Below are positions 33,170-45,229 of a DNA stretch of 64,000 nucleotides, piece after piece. The notes beneath the pieces were generated by a model. The model worked only from the letters and a program-made list of their open reading frames with translations, searched no databases and was not told the origin of the DNA. The DNA comes from Hermetia illucens (taxonomy: Eukaryota > Arthropoda > Insecta > Diptera > Stratiomyidae). A program made the translations under genes and the position numbers. The stretch spans positions 134,956,712-135,020,711 of the forward strand of contig NC_051849.1 in the NCBI RefSeq assembly GCF_905115235.1, in the 5' to 3' direction. Numbering within the stretch: the stretch's first letter is position 1; the number at the start of each line of letters is the position of its first letter.

Positions 33170-34595
33170 ATAAGACGTGTTCAGCAAATTTCCAAAAAAA
33201 GAACATATCAGGCTTTTAAGTCCCCATCCAACGTATCAAGCCACCGTTGTTTCGGCCACCCATTTGGTCGGTTACCATCGACTTCAATGTTCAGACTAAT
33301 CTTGGCAAGTGAATTCTCGTTAGCACGAATTGCGCGACCATACCATCGCAGACGCCTCTCTCGCAATTTTTCCACGATCGATGCAACCCCAAAATGATCG
33401 CGGATATCTCATTTCGGATATGAAAGTCCTAGGGGGTTTAACGTGAGTATCTGCCGTGTAGGCATAATCCCACAGTCCTCTTCGGACACGGATTGATTTT
33501 GGGACCACAATCAGAGACCCGCCATGACTAGCACAGCGGTACTGGTTTATACTGAGTGCAAGCTCAGCATTCATACCAGTGGATGCGAGGCCTATCTAAC
33601 ACCTCTGCCGCAACTAAGGAGTACGGCACTCGAGTTGTACAGCGCAACTCCACGCTTGAGCTCCGAGGAGCTCTGCCCGCGATGCAGGCATAACCACAAC
33701 CACTATGAAACTTCCACTAGAGGGCCAACCGCAAATAAACGGGCCGAGAACACATCCTCCAGGAATTCACTTGGAGCATATGCTATCAGAGGGCCATCCC
33801 GGTTCCCATAGTACCAGATAACCTCCGGTGAGGCAGAGCCACTTCAGATGAGTCCCTTGCAGACTCGGGTCTGATCGCCCTCCTCGAGTACGTGGGGACG
33901 GAACTCCCCAACTCATTTCGGATATGATCAAAACGTGTCACGCCTCTAGTCCAACGCAACATCTTCGTCTCCATTACCACAAGACGCTGCTCATTGTCTT
34001 TTAAAGTCGGCCAACACTCAGAATCATAGAGGACGACAGGACGGACGACATTGCGATAGATTTTAGATTTGAGACGTTCGTTCATACGTCGATCACAAAG
34101 AACACCAGTTGTGGAACGCCACTTCATCCAGGTTGCGTTAATGCGTGAAGCAATTTCATAACGCAGTTCTCAATTGGCTGATAGCGTTAACCCGAGGTAT
34201 TTAAATTGCTCAGTTCTGGGCAGATCATTGCCGCTGACAATGATTGTGCCTGTTTCATGGGGATCGGCCGTCAAAAATTCAGTTTCGTTTAAATTCAATC
34301 TGAGACCGTGTTCTATGAGGCGATCATTCCATTTTTGGACAAGTTGCTCGAGATCATTTTTGCTATTAGATGCTACGAAAACATCATTTGCATAAAGCAG
34401 TGTATAGGGTGCTGGACGTTGGATGTCCCGTGTGATGGTGACCATAAGAAGAACAAAAAGGAATGGTGAGAGGGCGCTTCCTTGATAACCAATAGAAACA
34501 CAAAGCGGTTTGATACACGCGCTATACTTCGAACTTTACTTTTCGGATCGTGGTAAAGCAATTGAACCCGGTGCACGAGTTCTTCTGGCACTAAG
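33170..34595 (-). mobile_element. RTE-B LINE copy with a 488-bp insertion
   Basis: The minus strand codes the RT palm and thumb: RPAPYTLLYANDVFVASNSK (YADD altered to YAND), LEQLVQKWNDRLIEHGLRLN, SGNDLPRTEQFKYLGLTLSA, then WMKWRSTTGVLCDRRMNERL and KMLRWTRGVTRFDHIRNE. The end lies near 33170, with DGNRPNGRPKQRWLDTLDGD. This arrangement is typical of RTE-clade elements. An unrelated 488-bp block inserted at 33424-33911. Confidence 0.85.
33424..33911. mobile_element. 488-bp insertion with 16-bp target duplication
   Basis: The block is flanked by CTCATTTCGGATATGA on both sides (33408-33423 and 33912-33927). It is more GC-rich than its surroundings. It has no poly(A), no terminal inverted repeats and no RT. 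The frame at 33524-33811 is open but unrecognised. The duplication length fits target-primed retrotransposition, so this may be the 3' end of an unidentified LINE or a SINE. Confidence 0.7.
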
Positions 34596-36150
34596 TGTTT
34601 TACACAAAACCTTAAAAATGCTGCCAGAGCTATACCATCACTCCTTCAAACATTGGCCAAATTGAACCGCACCCAAAAATACGAATTGTGGGATATTTTA
34701 AGGAAATAATTATTTATTATACAGATTGTCCCGGTTCATGATGGTAGAAATTTTGCTGAAGGGGTAGAATCACTTGTTTTAGGCAAATTGGTCCACGGAA
34801 TGGACAATCTAACTTTTACCGTTAGAGTTATAGTGAGACGCTGCTTCACCTCTGCCCTGGGAGCAACGTGAAAGGATTTTGAGTGAATTCCCGCCGTGCA
34901 GTATAACAGCCACAACTGCACGACAATTCAAAAGTAACTGTAGTTGCAGTATCCACATACAGTGCTCCTTAGTCTACCAATTTCTGCAAATCCCCTACAC
35001 GTTTTTCCCATTCCTAGACGGAATCTTCAGACTTATGGTAAAAAGAGGGCTTGCATCGGTTCTTGGTCACCAAAGATAGCGTTCAGTCGGATACATTCCG
35101 TGCTAACGACTGGGATTATATTGCTGAGAATAATAAGGCGGTACTGGCCTGCAACTCGCTGCACAGCTTCGTTCACGTATGACGGAAATGGATGCCAAAT
35201 TTTTGGTGCAGCACGGGGCGACATGATGGTCTACTTGCCGTTGCGATTTTGAAACAGGAGTGGATAATAAATAGGATCATTTCATCCTGCCTACACAAAT
35301 CTGCTGAAGTAGGCAGAGCCGAGCATTCAACGCCGTGCTGTCTTTTACGAAAGCCCCATCCCCCTGCCTTCAAGTCAGACGACTTTGGGCGGTTATCGGT
35401 AACGAACCTTTCCCATGTTTTATGGTAGCGCGTTTTCTACTGAGCTGTTTGGAGATGGCTCGGACACTGCCTTGTTGTTATGAGGTGGCCTGCAGTTGCT
35501 CACTACTACACAAACAGTGCCAAAGACACATAAATATAGAAGCAACGTATTTTAACACTCCAAGTGATAAAGAATCACAGATTCCGAATTCACCCGCGAC
35601 TTACAGCAATCAATTTGTGACAGACAGAACGTGTTTGAGAAGCATTACCAGATTCATGTTCCCCCTGGGAGAAATCTGGACGCCTGCATTCAGTGTCTAT
35701 GCCGCAGTCAGCCAGAAAGGAGAGTACAGTCACTTCCATAATGAGGGGACCTGGAAACCTGACTACGACCGATGTGTCGATGGCATTGTTGCCTAATTCT
35801 TCCAGGAGGGGGAGAGCAAGGCTCAGCAGGAGGAAACTTCAGCCACAAAGTTGCCGGAACTACAGGCAACAGAGGAGGCAACTGGTGATGTGAACGCAAT
35901 TGGTCTAATTTCGGTATGCTGGAAACGGATCCATGCAGCACAAAAACCAACGATAACAGTGGAAGGTACTACGAAAGAAGGCGAAGCATCTTGGAAATGA
36001 AGACATTGGCCTTGCTGCACCACAAAGTGTGGCAATATCCAGAGAAATCAGACACAAGGAAGCAGAACTTTCGGTGGAAGGTGGAGACAAGCTGGTAACT
36101 TCAGTGAGAACCACATTGGCAGCAGACTCTTCAGTTAGTGACGGTTTTCA
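34596..36150. other. Unassigned, possibly 5' part of a LOA/I-type LINE
   Basis: It starts with a lone ACACAAAACCTTA DLE terminus near 34602-34614. Frames at 35335-35796 and 35693-35893 run in the orientation of the LINE that follows and could be its decayed first ORF, but no zinc-knuckle motif was identified. No host gene was recognised. Confidence 0.3.
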
Positions 36151-37480
36151 CATTGGACTACACTTATGCCTACAAGTATAAAGGTTAGTCACATTAGTTT
36201 GCAGCATCCCAAATTCCCTTCCTATCTACTGGCAAAGTTATAGGACTACCCCTTATATATTTCTTGTACAAGAGCCATGGGTTCGTTTTAACCAAATTTG
36301 TGGTATTGGATAAGTAAATGGAGCTGGGATCTCCTCCGATAAAAGATCTTTGAGACCGAGATCGTACATGCTGTCAAAATTGTTAGACGCTATCATACTG
36401 AGATAATTCTGTTCTCAGTTACCGAGTTACGATCATCTTGCAATACCATAAAGGTAAAACGCTCCCTGGTGGAATCGAAAACTGCGAAAACTCAGGAAAT
36501 CAACCAGATGACTACTGAACCGTTCTTGTAAAAGCAATAAGAATGAAGACTAGTGTAACTTCAGGAACTCACAGCATGAATATATGGCGTTCGTAAAAAG
36601 ATTGAAGCGAGAATTCAAGGCCGTGCAGTCCTCAAAAAGGATGGAACTTTCACGAACCCCAGAATTGAATCTGTAGAAATTCTCCTGGAAGTATTCCATC
36701 CGAGAGATAGATGACAGAAGTAGGAGAGAAATAATTCACAATTTCTACAGAATGTTGCAAGGGGAATTTGAACACTTTAAGGGCAATGGTTACCATTGAA
36801 AAACGAGAGCTGTTGTAATGCCCTTTAAAAACTTCACGCACCAATTAAATGAAACAGAGAGCATGGCGTCCATGAGACTTTATTTAAGTTGATTTATGCC
36901 ATTCTACGCGCATTGCTGAAGTGCATAGTGGTCTGATAACAGAAGCCACGAAAAGCTGCTCCACTTTTGTGGAGTATGTTGATCGACCTACTACTATGGA
37001 AACTGCAAAATCTGCCAATACACGCCCAAGCTTATGCGGATGACGTGGCTGTGCTAGCTGTTGGTCGAGATTTTCAAACGGTGTGTAGAAATACACAACG
37101 CAGCGTTGATTGACCGCTGGTGCCTCAGGGATGGTCGTTCAGTAAATCCAAATAAAACCGCAATGGTATTATTTACAAAAAGAAGGAACTGGTACAGCCG
37201 TTCAACCCGAGAGAAGAAATATCTGCCAGTTATAGGGACAAAAAGCAACGTATTTTAGGCTGAAATGTTTGCGATTCTAAGGGCAGCAGCCTGGGTAATT
37301 GACGAGCGTTAAAAGGGCAGATTAATCGCAATCTACAGTGATAGTCAAGCTGCAATGTCGGCGTTGAGCAATCATTTGATCACCTCATCCGCCGCAACGT
37401 CGAATACGTTTATAGGACCAATCAACGTCTTCAATCCTCTACCGATTATTGAATATAGGAGGAGTGCGATGAACAGTTAG
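36150..37480 (+). mobile_element. LINE with endonuclease, RT and RNase H pieces (LOA/I type)
   Basis: At about 36270 the + strand reads an endonuclease-like LVQEPWVRFNQICGIG. At 36960-37080 it reads LLLWKLQNLPIHAQAYADDV and AVLAV, the RT catalytic box. At 37120-37190 it reads WCLRDGRSVNPNKTAMVLFT. From about 37262 comes RNase H (EMFAILRAAAWVIDER, then IAIYSDSQAAMSALSN with the catalytic Asp). Frame changes and large deletions separate these pieces. An RNase H after RT places it in the LOA/I/R1 group, not RTE or Jockey. Confidence 0.65.
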
Positions 37481-37559
37481 ACTTACAAGTTGTTAGTTAT
37501 TAGTGTCTATCTTCGGCCTTACTCTGCTTCCTTCCTACCTCAGTGCAAGGGCACGCAGA

Positions 37560-38371
37560 TGTCATCAGCAGAGTCGAGGTGTTTGAGAAAAGATGTAATG
37601 GTTCATTGAAGCGCTATACGCCCTCTAAAGAGGGAAGCATGAAAACCGTCGCTGATAACGAGAAAAATAATATCGACGACAAGATGTGATCCTGACGAAC
37701 TCCCCTCCCTGACATAATGCGCCGTCTTATGTTATTCTGGCAAGAGCTTCTCCGGAACGCTCCTCCTGCACAAAGCATCCACATACACTTCCTGTTCACA
37801 TGTACACTGCAGCAAAGTGATCTAAATTGTGTCGATGTGTTCAGGGCAGGATTGTCTCGCAAGTGAAAGCAAGCATTAATTAAGTGGTTATCTAATTTGA
37901 GCCGATGTCAGCGCCTCTCTTATTTCACTCAATTGAAATCCAACTGACCTGAGACTCTTCGTCGCAATGTACCACCAAGATCGTGTTTCCCATCACACAT
38001 TCGAGGAAAGTGTAATCAGAGTTCTTCGCGGCATTCAGATCAGATATAACGATCGCAATGTTATCTATCTGTTCTGATTGGTATTCAGTCGCTCATCGGC
38101 GTACGCTGCCTGACACCATCTCAAGCGCACAACTTGATCGGCGTACAGACCTGGCATTCGTACGTTCTGTGATCCGAAGGCGGAAGTGTCAGTGAATAAA
38201 TCACACAAGATGGCCGACGAGTGGGTCGCCCCAAGGGCACTTCCTCGCAGAACAGTAGAGGAGGAATGGGAGCATCTCGCGAAGTCGTGGAGGAAGTTGA
38301 ACGACAGTTCAGGTAACCGCGAACGATGGCGCGTGAGTGTGGTTGACGCGCTACACCCCACCAAGGAGTAA
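37560..38371 (+). mobile_element. LINE C-terminal tail, separate family
   Basis: Ends in a frame (38209-38371) reading RRTVEEEWEHLAKSWRKLN and NRERWRVSVVDALHPTKE, the typical C terminus of a LINE polymerase (RRTW...LAQNR.RWR..VDALC). The tail near 44570 is a related copy. The upstream part is too decayed to assign. Confidence 0.45.
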
Positions 38372-39775
38372 ATGGCGACCATATAACTCACCGGAGGTTA
38401 CAGAAATGAGATGCTTCTCACGGGGAACCACACATTCTGCACTGTTTGTTATCCTCTTCCTTTCTCGCACTAAAATTTTAATAAGCATAATCGCCGGCCT
38501 CTTCATGGCTATTGTCGTATTTTTATTTTCGAGGAAACTGTTCTTTTTTATTATTTTTACTTCATCTTCCTTCAGATTGGATCGACATTATCATGGACCT
38601 TTGCATCGGGAATTTCCTTACTTTCCCTTTATACTCACCGTTTGACTTGTCTGATATCATTATATTACTCTAATTTGAATATATACCAATTGAACCATAA
38701 GCACGTAACATGGAAGGAACTGGAATGTCTAACGAACCCGACCCACTTTCCCAAACGCGGTTATCACAGAGGCGTGTTAGCGTGTCACCGCGAGAGTGAA
38801 TTTCGGGAATTGCACTGCCAATTTTGGTGGAGCCCATTCAATTTGAGTCGTCATTGTCAGATCCAAACATGCAATTGGGCAACCGTTTTCACTCGTTTCA
38901 AACTGACCCATCGTGCACTCTTGAATAAAAACAAACTTTTTTTCAAAACTTTACCCTCTTTGCACAATATTTCTAAACCCCAAATTGCAATTCTGCATGT
39001 AAGTCGCCGCAGTTGCAATTTCAATCATCTTAGATAAATAATAAATCGTGAATATAATAAAAATTCAAATTTTACTCACTCATTGTCAGTGGACCTGGAA
39101 AAATCAATTGTCTCCTGTGAAGGCTCAAAATTGATGCATGAGTTATCCAATTGCTTTTGCAAATCAACCTATTCCTATAATGTTTCACGCCTTTCTTCTA
39201 GTATGACTAATTTTGGAACTTATTTAATATAACCCCGACAGTTGCCGGAGGTATGTTGAAAATAAACACCAAAAATATATACTCGAAACTGCTTTTCCGC
39301 TGATAAATAAAACTTGTAATATCCGGCCCGCGTACCTCTGCGGCAAACGTCAAAACAATCGTCATAGCATATTCAGCAAGCATTCAATTAGTTTCAGCTG
39401 CCGTCACCGGCCTGGTTCCAGTATGTGATTGAAAATCCTGTGCTCCGCATTTGACAGTGAACATAGAACATAGAATGGACATCGTTGTGCTATTATTCAT
39501 TATATATTATCAAACCCGGGAAGATGGACATTGAAGCGATATACGCGAATTGAACTGACCCTACGATTCTTGAAATTTAATATATGATGACCACGTTGAT
39601 TTCATCACTGATTGCAATTTATAACGTAATTTACGAATGATCGCGCACAAGCTTCATATGTATTTTTTTATGTCACTTCTTCCCGCCAACTGTTAAGTGT
39701 CAACTCGTTTGGTAGTCATTTGTGAAGTTTGTTTATTCCGTTTGACTCTTGAGATTTGTCGATTTAAAGTGAGAA
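38372..39775. other. Region upstream of RPA3
   Basis: The region includes short frames at 38337-38645 and 38642-39037 that I cannot assign. A possible minus-strand coding fragment lies at 39079-39201 (listed separately). The last 100 bp before RPA3 should hold its promoter and 5' untranslated region, but no specific element can be named. Confidence 0.35.
39079..39201 (-). pseudogene. Possible exon or pseudogene fragment
   Basis: The minus frame 39168-39079 reads VDLQKQLDNSCINFEPSQET then IDFSRSTDNE, up to a good donor-like GA|GTGAGTAA. Just upstream in the same frame is LEERRETL followed by two closely spaced TAG codons. This looks like the edge of a coiled-coil gene, either an exon starting at an acceptor-like AATAG or a dead copy. 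No partner exon was found. Confidence 0.2.
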
Positions 39776-40170
39776 ATGTCGTTTGAACCACGTTCTATTA
39801 TTAATGGAAAGCTGCTTCGAGAGTTCATGGGAAAGAATGTAAGTGTAATGGTGAAAATAGAAGGTGACTACACCGGGCAAATTATCAAAGCGAAAACCAC
39901 CGACCAAGTCCCAGTGCGCATAAGCCTTTCGGAGCCGATTGGTGGGAACCCCACTGATTGGGTGGAAGTGATTGGTGTGGTTAGTGGAGCTGATATGCTC
40001 CGCGCAAAGGAGGTAATTACTGTCGAGAATTCCTGGTAATTCCTGCTTTTAGCAACAAATACTTTCAGGTTATCATGTTTGAAGAGAGTAACCAGGAGTT
40101 CGATTCGGAGAGCCACAACATGCTGGTTAATATAATGAATAATACTAGAGATTTCTATGCGACCGGATAA
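39776..40170 (+). CDS. RPA3: RPA3, 14-kDa subunit of replication protein A
   Basis: Smallest subunit of replication protein A, the heterotrimer that binds single-stranded DNA in replication and repair. Exon 1 is 39776-40012 (79 codons) and exon 2 is 40069-40170, separated by a 56-bp phase-0 intron (GTAATTAC...CTTTCAG). The product is 112 residues, the family's usual length. The single OB fold carries RSIINGKLLREFMGKNVSVM near the start and WVEVIGVVSGADMLRAKEV near its end. Exon 2 adds the C-terminal helix (FDSESHNMLVNIMNNTRDFY) used to assemble the RPA trimer. Reading through the intron would give an 87-residue protein without this helix. AATAAA follows 7 bp after the stop. Confidence 0.93.
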
Positions 40171-40177
40171 GTTTGCC

Positions 40178-40183
40178 AATAAA
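40178..40183 (+). terminator. Poly(A) signal of RPA3
   Basis: AATAAA starts 8 bp after the RPA3 stop codon ends, so the 3' untranslated region would be very short. Confidence 0.75.
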
Positions 40184-40299
40184 AGTATAACTAAAGCTTA
40201 TTGTTTGTTTTTTAATAACAGAATCTATTTTTAATGTTTTGTGATGCGGTATACATTTCTGAAATCATTGCAATCTGCAACAGCTTCCCTTACAAGCGC

Positions 40300-41240
40300 A
40301 GTAACAAATTTCCTTTTGTCCCGGGACCGTTCGGTAGTGGAACTCAAGGGCATCGTGCACACCATTGTTCACAGTGTTAATAGAGTCTTCAATTCCCTCC
40401 TTTCGTCGATCCGCTCCCAAGATTCTGCAGTCACCCAGATCTTCGGGACATGGTCAACGAAACTTTTGAGGACGCTCCAATGTTTATCGGTATTCTCAGG
40501 CAGGTTCCTCAAGGCATTTTCCAAGATAGCTCCCCCACTGTTAAGCGACAGCTGGATCTTATAAGCGCGAGAAGTGGCAAACGGAACATCAAGCGAACGT
40601 AAGCGACCATCAGATGGTGTTCGAACAATCTACCACCAGTGACGAGGGGATGGAATTTAGAGAAATCCACAAACTTTCCACCATTACTGTTAGCGCCGCT
40701 AAGACTGTTTTTCCCCATCACATCCATGACAATTACAATTAGGGAGTCTCTCCTGAACTGCGTGCAATTGCTGATAGAGCGCGCATTGTGGTTGCCGTCA
40801 GTAACAATACGATACCAAGTCCGCGTTAGCTACGATTTGGATTTCTAGAGTACAAAACCACTTTGCCATTAATGTAGCAAAGTCCCACCATCTTACTACG
40901 CTTAGGCCCATAATGTGAAGCTTATATCGCTGGAATTTCCACTCGAGCTGGAGAGACCGAGCAGTCTGCGTACCCTAGATACCGTTATCGAGGACTGTGC
41001 GCACGTTTCAGGAACTAATCATAGTCTGTATTCAATAGCCAAAAGTCGTAGCCGTCAAGTCAGTCCCTATCCGAGGTGTTGTTGACGCTTCAGTAGCAGT
41101 ACAGTTCCAGAATTTGCAGATTACTAGCTTACAGATTTCTGTTCCTTTTAGTCGCCTTCCACGACAAACAGAAAAGACTTTGAATCTGTCGTTAAGCCCC
41201 AACTCACTGGGCTGATCGTCTTGCATTTCTAATGTGTCGT
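40300..41240 (-). mobile_element. LINE endonuclease remnant
   Basis: The minus frame 40509-40727 reads NSNGGKFVDFSKFHPLVTGG and RLFEH, close to the endonuclease NENGE.FVDFC..H.LVIGGT.FEH block of the LINE family whose tail ends RRTW...RWR. Flanking minus frames to about 41240 are probably the rest but are decayed. It starts right after RPA3. Confidence 0.5.
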
Positions 41241-41689
41241 GTCCTCAGCAGCGCAGATCTTTCTCTGATGAACGTGTTTTTTATAAACTATGTCACGGCC
41301 TAATGGACGGCTGTTTATCCTCTGAAAATTATTATAGAGACTGTTTATATGGCTTCGTTTTCGAACGACTTTCATGGATTTCCTATGCGAGTTTTACTCC
41401 CTTCTGCCAAGAATGCTATGAGAATACAATCGCTTGCAACTTGGTTCTTAAGAAAAAAGTAGCTTTCGCACTGTAGTGATTTTTGATTTTTTCTTCCTTT
41501 TATATGTATATGTGCGTACAATATCTTCTTGGGATTCTTTTGGTTCTGTCTGTCCATTTGAATTAATAATAAATGCGATGGGCAAACGAGGTATAATTCC
41601 GCAGCTTCAATTGCCACGTGATTGTGTGTGTATGAGGTGTGGAAGAAATAAAGCCTTTGAGCACTCCGACCCTAATGATCCATTGTACT

Positions 41690-42440
41690 TGACCCACTCG
41701 TTTAACGGAATATCCCGGATTCGTTTATATATCGCACGATGTCGGTTATTGTTGATGCTACTCGTTGCAGTTGGAGCACATCAGCACCAAAAATGTGATG
41801 TCTGATGTGTCGATAGGTGGGGCGCCTACGTAGGAAATGTTCCGCGGATCCCGCTTCCTCATTACAGGATAGACACATATCATCTTGAAGAATCCCTAGT
41901 GTGAACATTCGGCGAGCTAGTTAATTACGGCCAGTTAGAATGCTCACAATACTCCTGCCAGTCTTCCAGCTTTTCGACAGGATACACTTTGCAGAATGAT
42001 TGTTTGGTTCTCACAGGAAAAGTTTAGTGGGTTTAGCAGCATTAAGGCCCTGCCACCTCTCATTACGGGAAGCTTGCCCCCGGTTTTTGTAGCAATATTA
42101 GCCAATGCTACTGACACCCCAATTCCTCGTTCCGGTCCCGGCATGGGAGAAATTGAACTGTCTTTTGCTAAGGTATTCGAGATTTCATTTCCCTCTGCTC
42201 CACAAAGACCAGGTACCTAGAGTAGCTCCACCGAATTGAATCTAAAAATAGAATCGGTTTTTAGGTTCCTGAACAATTTTTGAAGTGACCAAAGGACTGC
42301 TTAGCGTTCTCAATACTGCTTGATGATAACTACAGATTGCAATGCGCCTGTCTTTTAACCGCTCGTCAATCACTCAAGTTGCCGCCCTTAGAATCGCACT
42401 TCTCGTTTTTAATCGAGAGATATATTCCTGTTCCAGAACC
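41690..42440 (-). mobile_element. LINE RNase H and C-terminal zinc-knuckle remnant
   Basis: On -, the sequence near 42400 reads SAILRAAT-VIDERLKD and IAICSYHQAVLRTLSSPLVT (RNase H with the catalytic Asp changed). Then comes the second RNase H part (VPGLCGAEGNEISNTLAKDS). At 41702-41908 follow MFTLGILQDDMCLSCNEEAG and SAEHFL, a CCHC-like C-terminal knuckle. It is the same family as 36150-37480 in the opposite orientation. Confidence 0.65.
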
Positions 42441-43299
42441 TTGTTAGCACACTTCCTTTGGCGCAGCTTTCATCATTTCCGTTGTTAGGTAGTTATCGCC
42501 TCCCACACAGAAATCTCTGCGTTAGTATAGTATAGATTCACTTAATTCAAGTTGCATCAACACGATACTCTCTAGCGGCATCACAGAACTTTGGAAAAAC
42601 GCGCAGTCAAACGGCCTTCGATGTCCGCGGACATCCCTGCGTACTCACTCTTAAAGTTGCGTTTCCTATCTTTGAAACTTAGCAGATTCACACCAATTTC
42701 TACGTTGGTAAGCATGTTGGTTTTCATTTAGTGGGTGTGACCTTAGCGCCTTTTCGTAAATGTGATGCTCAGCCAGTATCTCCAAACATTTCAGTGAAAA
42801 TGATCTTAAGCTGATTTGTCTGAAGTGCTTTGAATTTCAATAGTCATCTTTCTCAGGCTTAGGCATGGATACTACCTTAACCTTCTATCAAGAGGTAGAC
42901 ACGTAGCCCAGAGAAAGACATCCCCGACAAATATCTCTTAGGAACTGCTCTAATGGCTCTACACCCTCCTTTAGCACCTTGTTCTAAGGATAGTATAGCA
43001 GCTCTCGCCTTTTCATTGGTTCTCGTAGTATCCCAATTCCCCTTGCAACACTTTCGTGTTGAAAGGTTTGCAGAAACCGCCTGTTGTCTCACTCCCACTT
43101 CTGTAATCTCTTCTCTCGGTAGGTGTACTTCCAAGGGAGTCTGTACAGACTCAACTCTGGAGTTCGTACAAGCTCCATTTGTTGTTTTAAGAGAGTCCAA
43201 CTTGGCCGGGTGCGATTCAGAGCCTCGTCATTGGTAGCACATTGCTCAAGCACGCAAATGGATTTTAACTGACTAGTGACATAAGAGCAATTAGATTGA
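42441..43299. other. Decayed LINE-like sequence, unassigned
   Basis: The minus frame 42877-43200 is the longest. It is basic and could be LINE ORF1 of the adjoining element, but no diagnostic cysteine motif is present. No host gene is recognised. Confidence 0.25.
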
Positions 43300-44660
43300 T
43301 CATATTGCAATCAGATGATTTACAAGACAAGCGGTCGCTGGTTTGATCAGGAGTGTAAATGGCCAATTTTTCGATCGCGCTGTGAGCAAAAAAATTGAAA
43401 GGAAAGCTTCACCATAGTTCTCAACTCTATAACAATTGGTGAAGTTCCACCCTTCGTCGATGAAAAGGCTAGTCACGATAACATGCGGATACGAACGCTC
43501 CTCCAAATAGAAGTGAAAACATCTTGTCCATTAATACACTCAGGCGAAGTAAAGTGTCTGACTTGATAGTCTCAACAAAGAACTTTTGATCGTTGCCTCT
43601 ACAGTTTCTGTAGAGTTGCCATTTCCACTTATACGGTAATTGTAAGAATTCAATATTTTTCCTAGGGAGTGGAAGAAGAGGATGATTGTCAAGATTCCGA
43701 AAAAGGAGAAGTATTTGCGTGCTTCCTGTTGTCGCGAAAGCAACAGCTAAAATAACGGGAGATCGTATTAAGGAACATAGGTTCGATTGACAAAGAACAG
43801 ACTAGTTTCCACTCTAGATCCTCAAGAAAACTCTCAATAATGTCAACAGGAAGTATATCGGAAGTGCCCTTTGTAGGGGAAGCATTCCGGAGAAACTAAT
43901 AATAACTGGCACCATCGAGGTAAGATTTTATAGCAGTTTGAAGTCCAAAGTGAAGTTCGCCGATACTATTTCTGCTTATTCTCATTGACGTTCTCAATGC
44001 TGTCTTGTTTGAAGGGCGTGAAGGGCTTCAATTAACCCCAAGTTGGACTAAAGATAAATATCAACGAAATCAAAGTTCTCAATCTGACTAGTCATCGCAC
44101 TCTTCCTATCTGCATTTATGAGCAGAGTATTGAGGACATTGATCAATCTGTATATTTAGGAAGCGCCGTGTCCTGCCAGCGGTGGTACTGAACTCGATTC
44201 TGCTCGATCTGACTTCGCTGTTTTGTCCAAAATCTGAAAATCCAACTATTTCAACACCAATATCAAGTTGAGACTGTTCTGCGTTACTGTTTTTTCTGTG
44301 CTGCCATATTGAGTAGTGCATGCAAAATGACTTCCACTGTTACTAGAAAACTCCAAACTTTCGTCAGTACCTGATTACACCGTATCATCGGGGTACCCTT
44401 GCCTAATATAATGAAGAATTTCATCAGCGCACGGGCCAGACACCCGTAAATGTGTTGATTAGAAGGCTTAGGTAGCAGTGAATAGATCACACATTAAGGA
44501 AGGGTCACAATTCTATTTTCTGTCTCAAACCTTTCATCCCAGAAACAAAAGGCGCAGAACAGTGGAGAAAGAGTGAAAGCTTCTCAAGAAGTCCTGGAGG
44601 GAGTTGGAACACATTTCAACCACCCGTCAATAATGATGCGTAGGCGTGTTGGTAAATGGT
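43300..44660 (+). mobile_element. LINE polymerase remnant
   Basis: The plus strand reads KTSGRWFDQECKWPIFRSR near 43330, the WFD.EC element between endonuclease and RT. Near 44150 it reads SVYLGSAVS-like, and near 44350 KLQTFVSTCLNHIIGVPLPN. It ends at 44560-44620 with RRTVEKE and KKSWRELEHISTTRQ. Order and orientation fit one heavily decayed LINE, of the family whose tail is at 38.2-38.4 kb. Confidence 0.5.
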
Positions 44661-45229
44661 AATTAGGAAAAACACTAATATTGGCCATAGTTCCACGTTA
44701 AACACTGCATGATGAACACATTTTATCCACCATATCCCCTGCGATTCAATGTTCATTACAATAACTAGTTATTTCTGATTTATTTTTGTCTACTGAATCA
44801 TTTTCAATTGCACCATCCTGATATAAAGTGGATCACAAAAGAGCATTATTTTTATGAATATTTTCAGGAATCCTACCCTTTAAAACCCGAATATACCGCT
44901 ACACACCTTCTTATTCTTACTATCATTCATTTTGCAAGAGAACTGCCATTTTTTTAAAGTTACTACAAAGGACAATACATATTTCTTTCTCGATTTATCA
45001 ATTAAACTCACATTGCCACAAATATAAACCGTTACATTGCGCCTACTATTTCAAATTGTTTTTGTTACTTACTCGATGGGTCCCTCTGCCCTTTAACCAA
45101 AGTTCCACGTGTAGGCGCTGGGATTAAGTTCCATTTACCACTAAATGCCTTTAGCTCTTCATCAATTCTTACATCTGCTCCCACAGAATACGCTGAAATA
45201 ACTTTTAAGAAATATATCCCAATTATTAT
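44661..45229. other. Unassigned AT-rich sequence
   Basis: No gene, repeat family or splice pattern was recognised. Confidence 0.35.

Noticed and set aside
33524-33811. 95-codon open frame as a host gene
   Set aside because: It lies inside the 488-bp insert with target duplications, so it belongs to a mobile element if it is coding at all.
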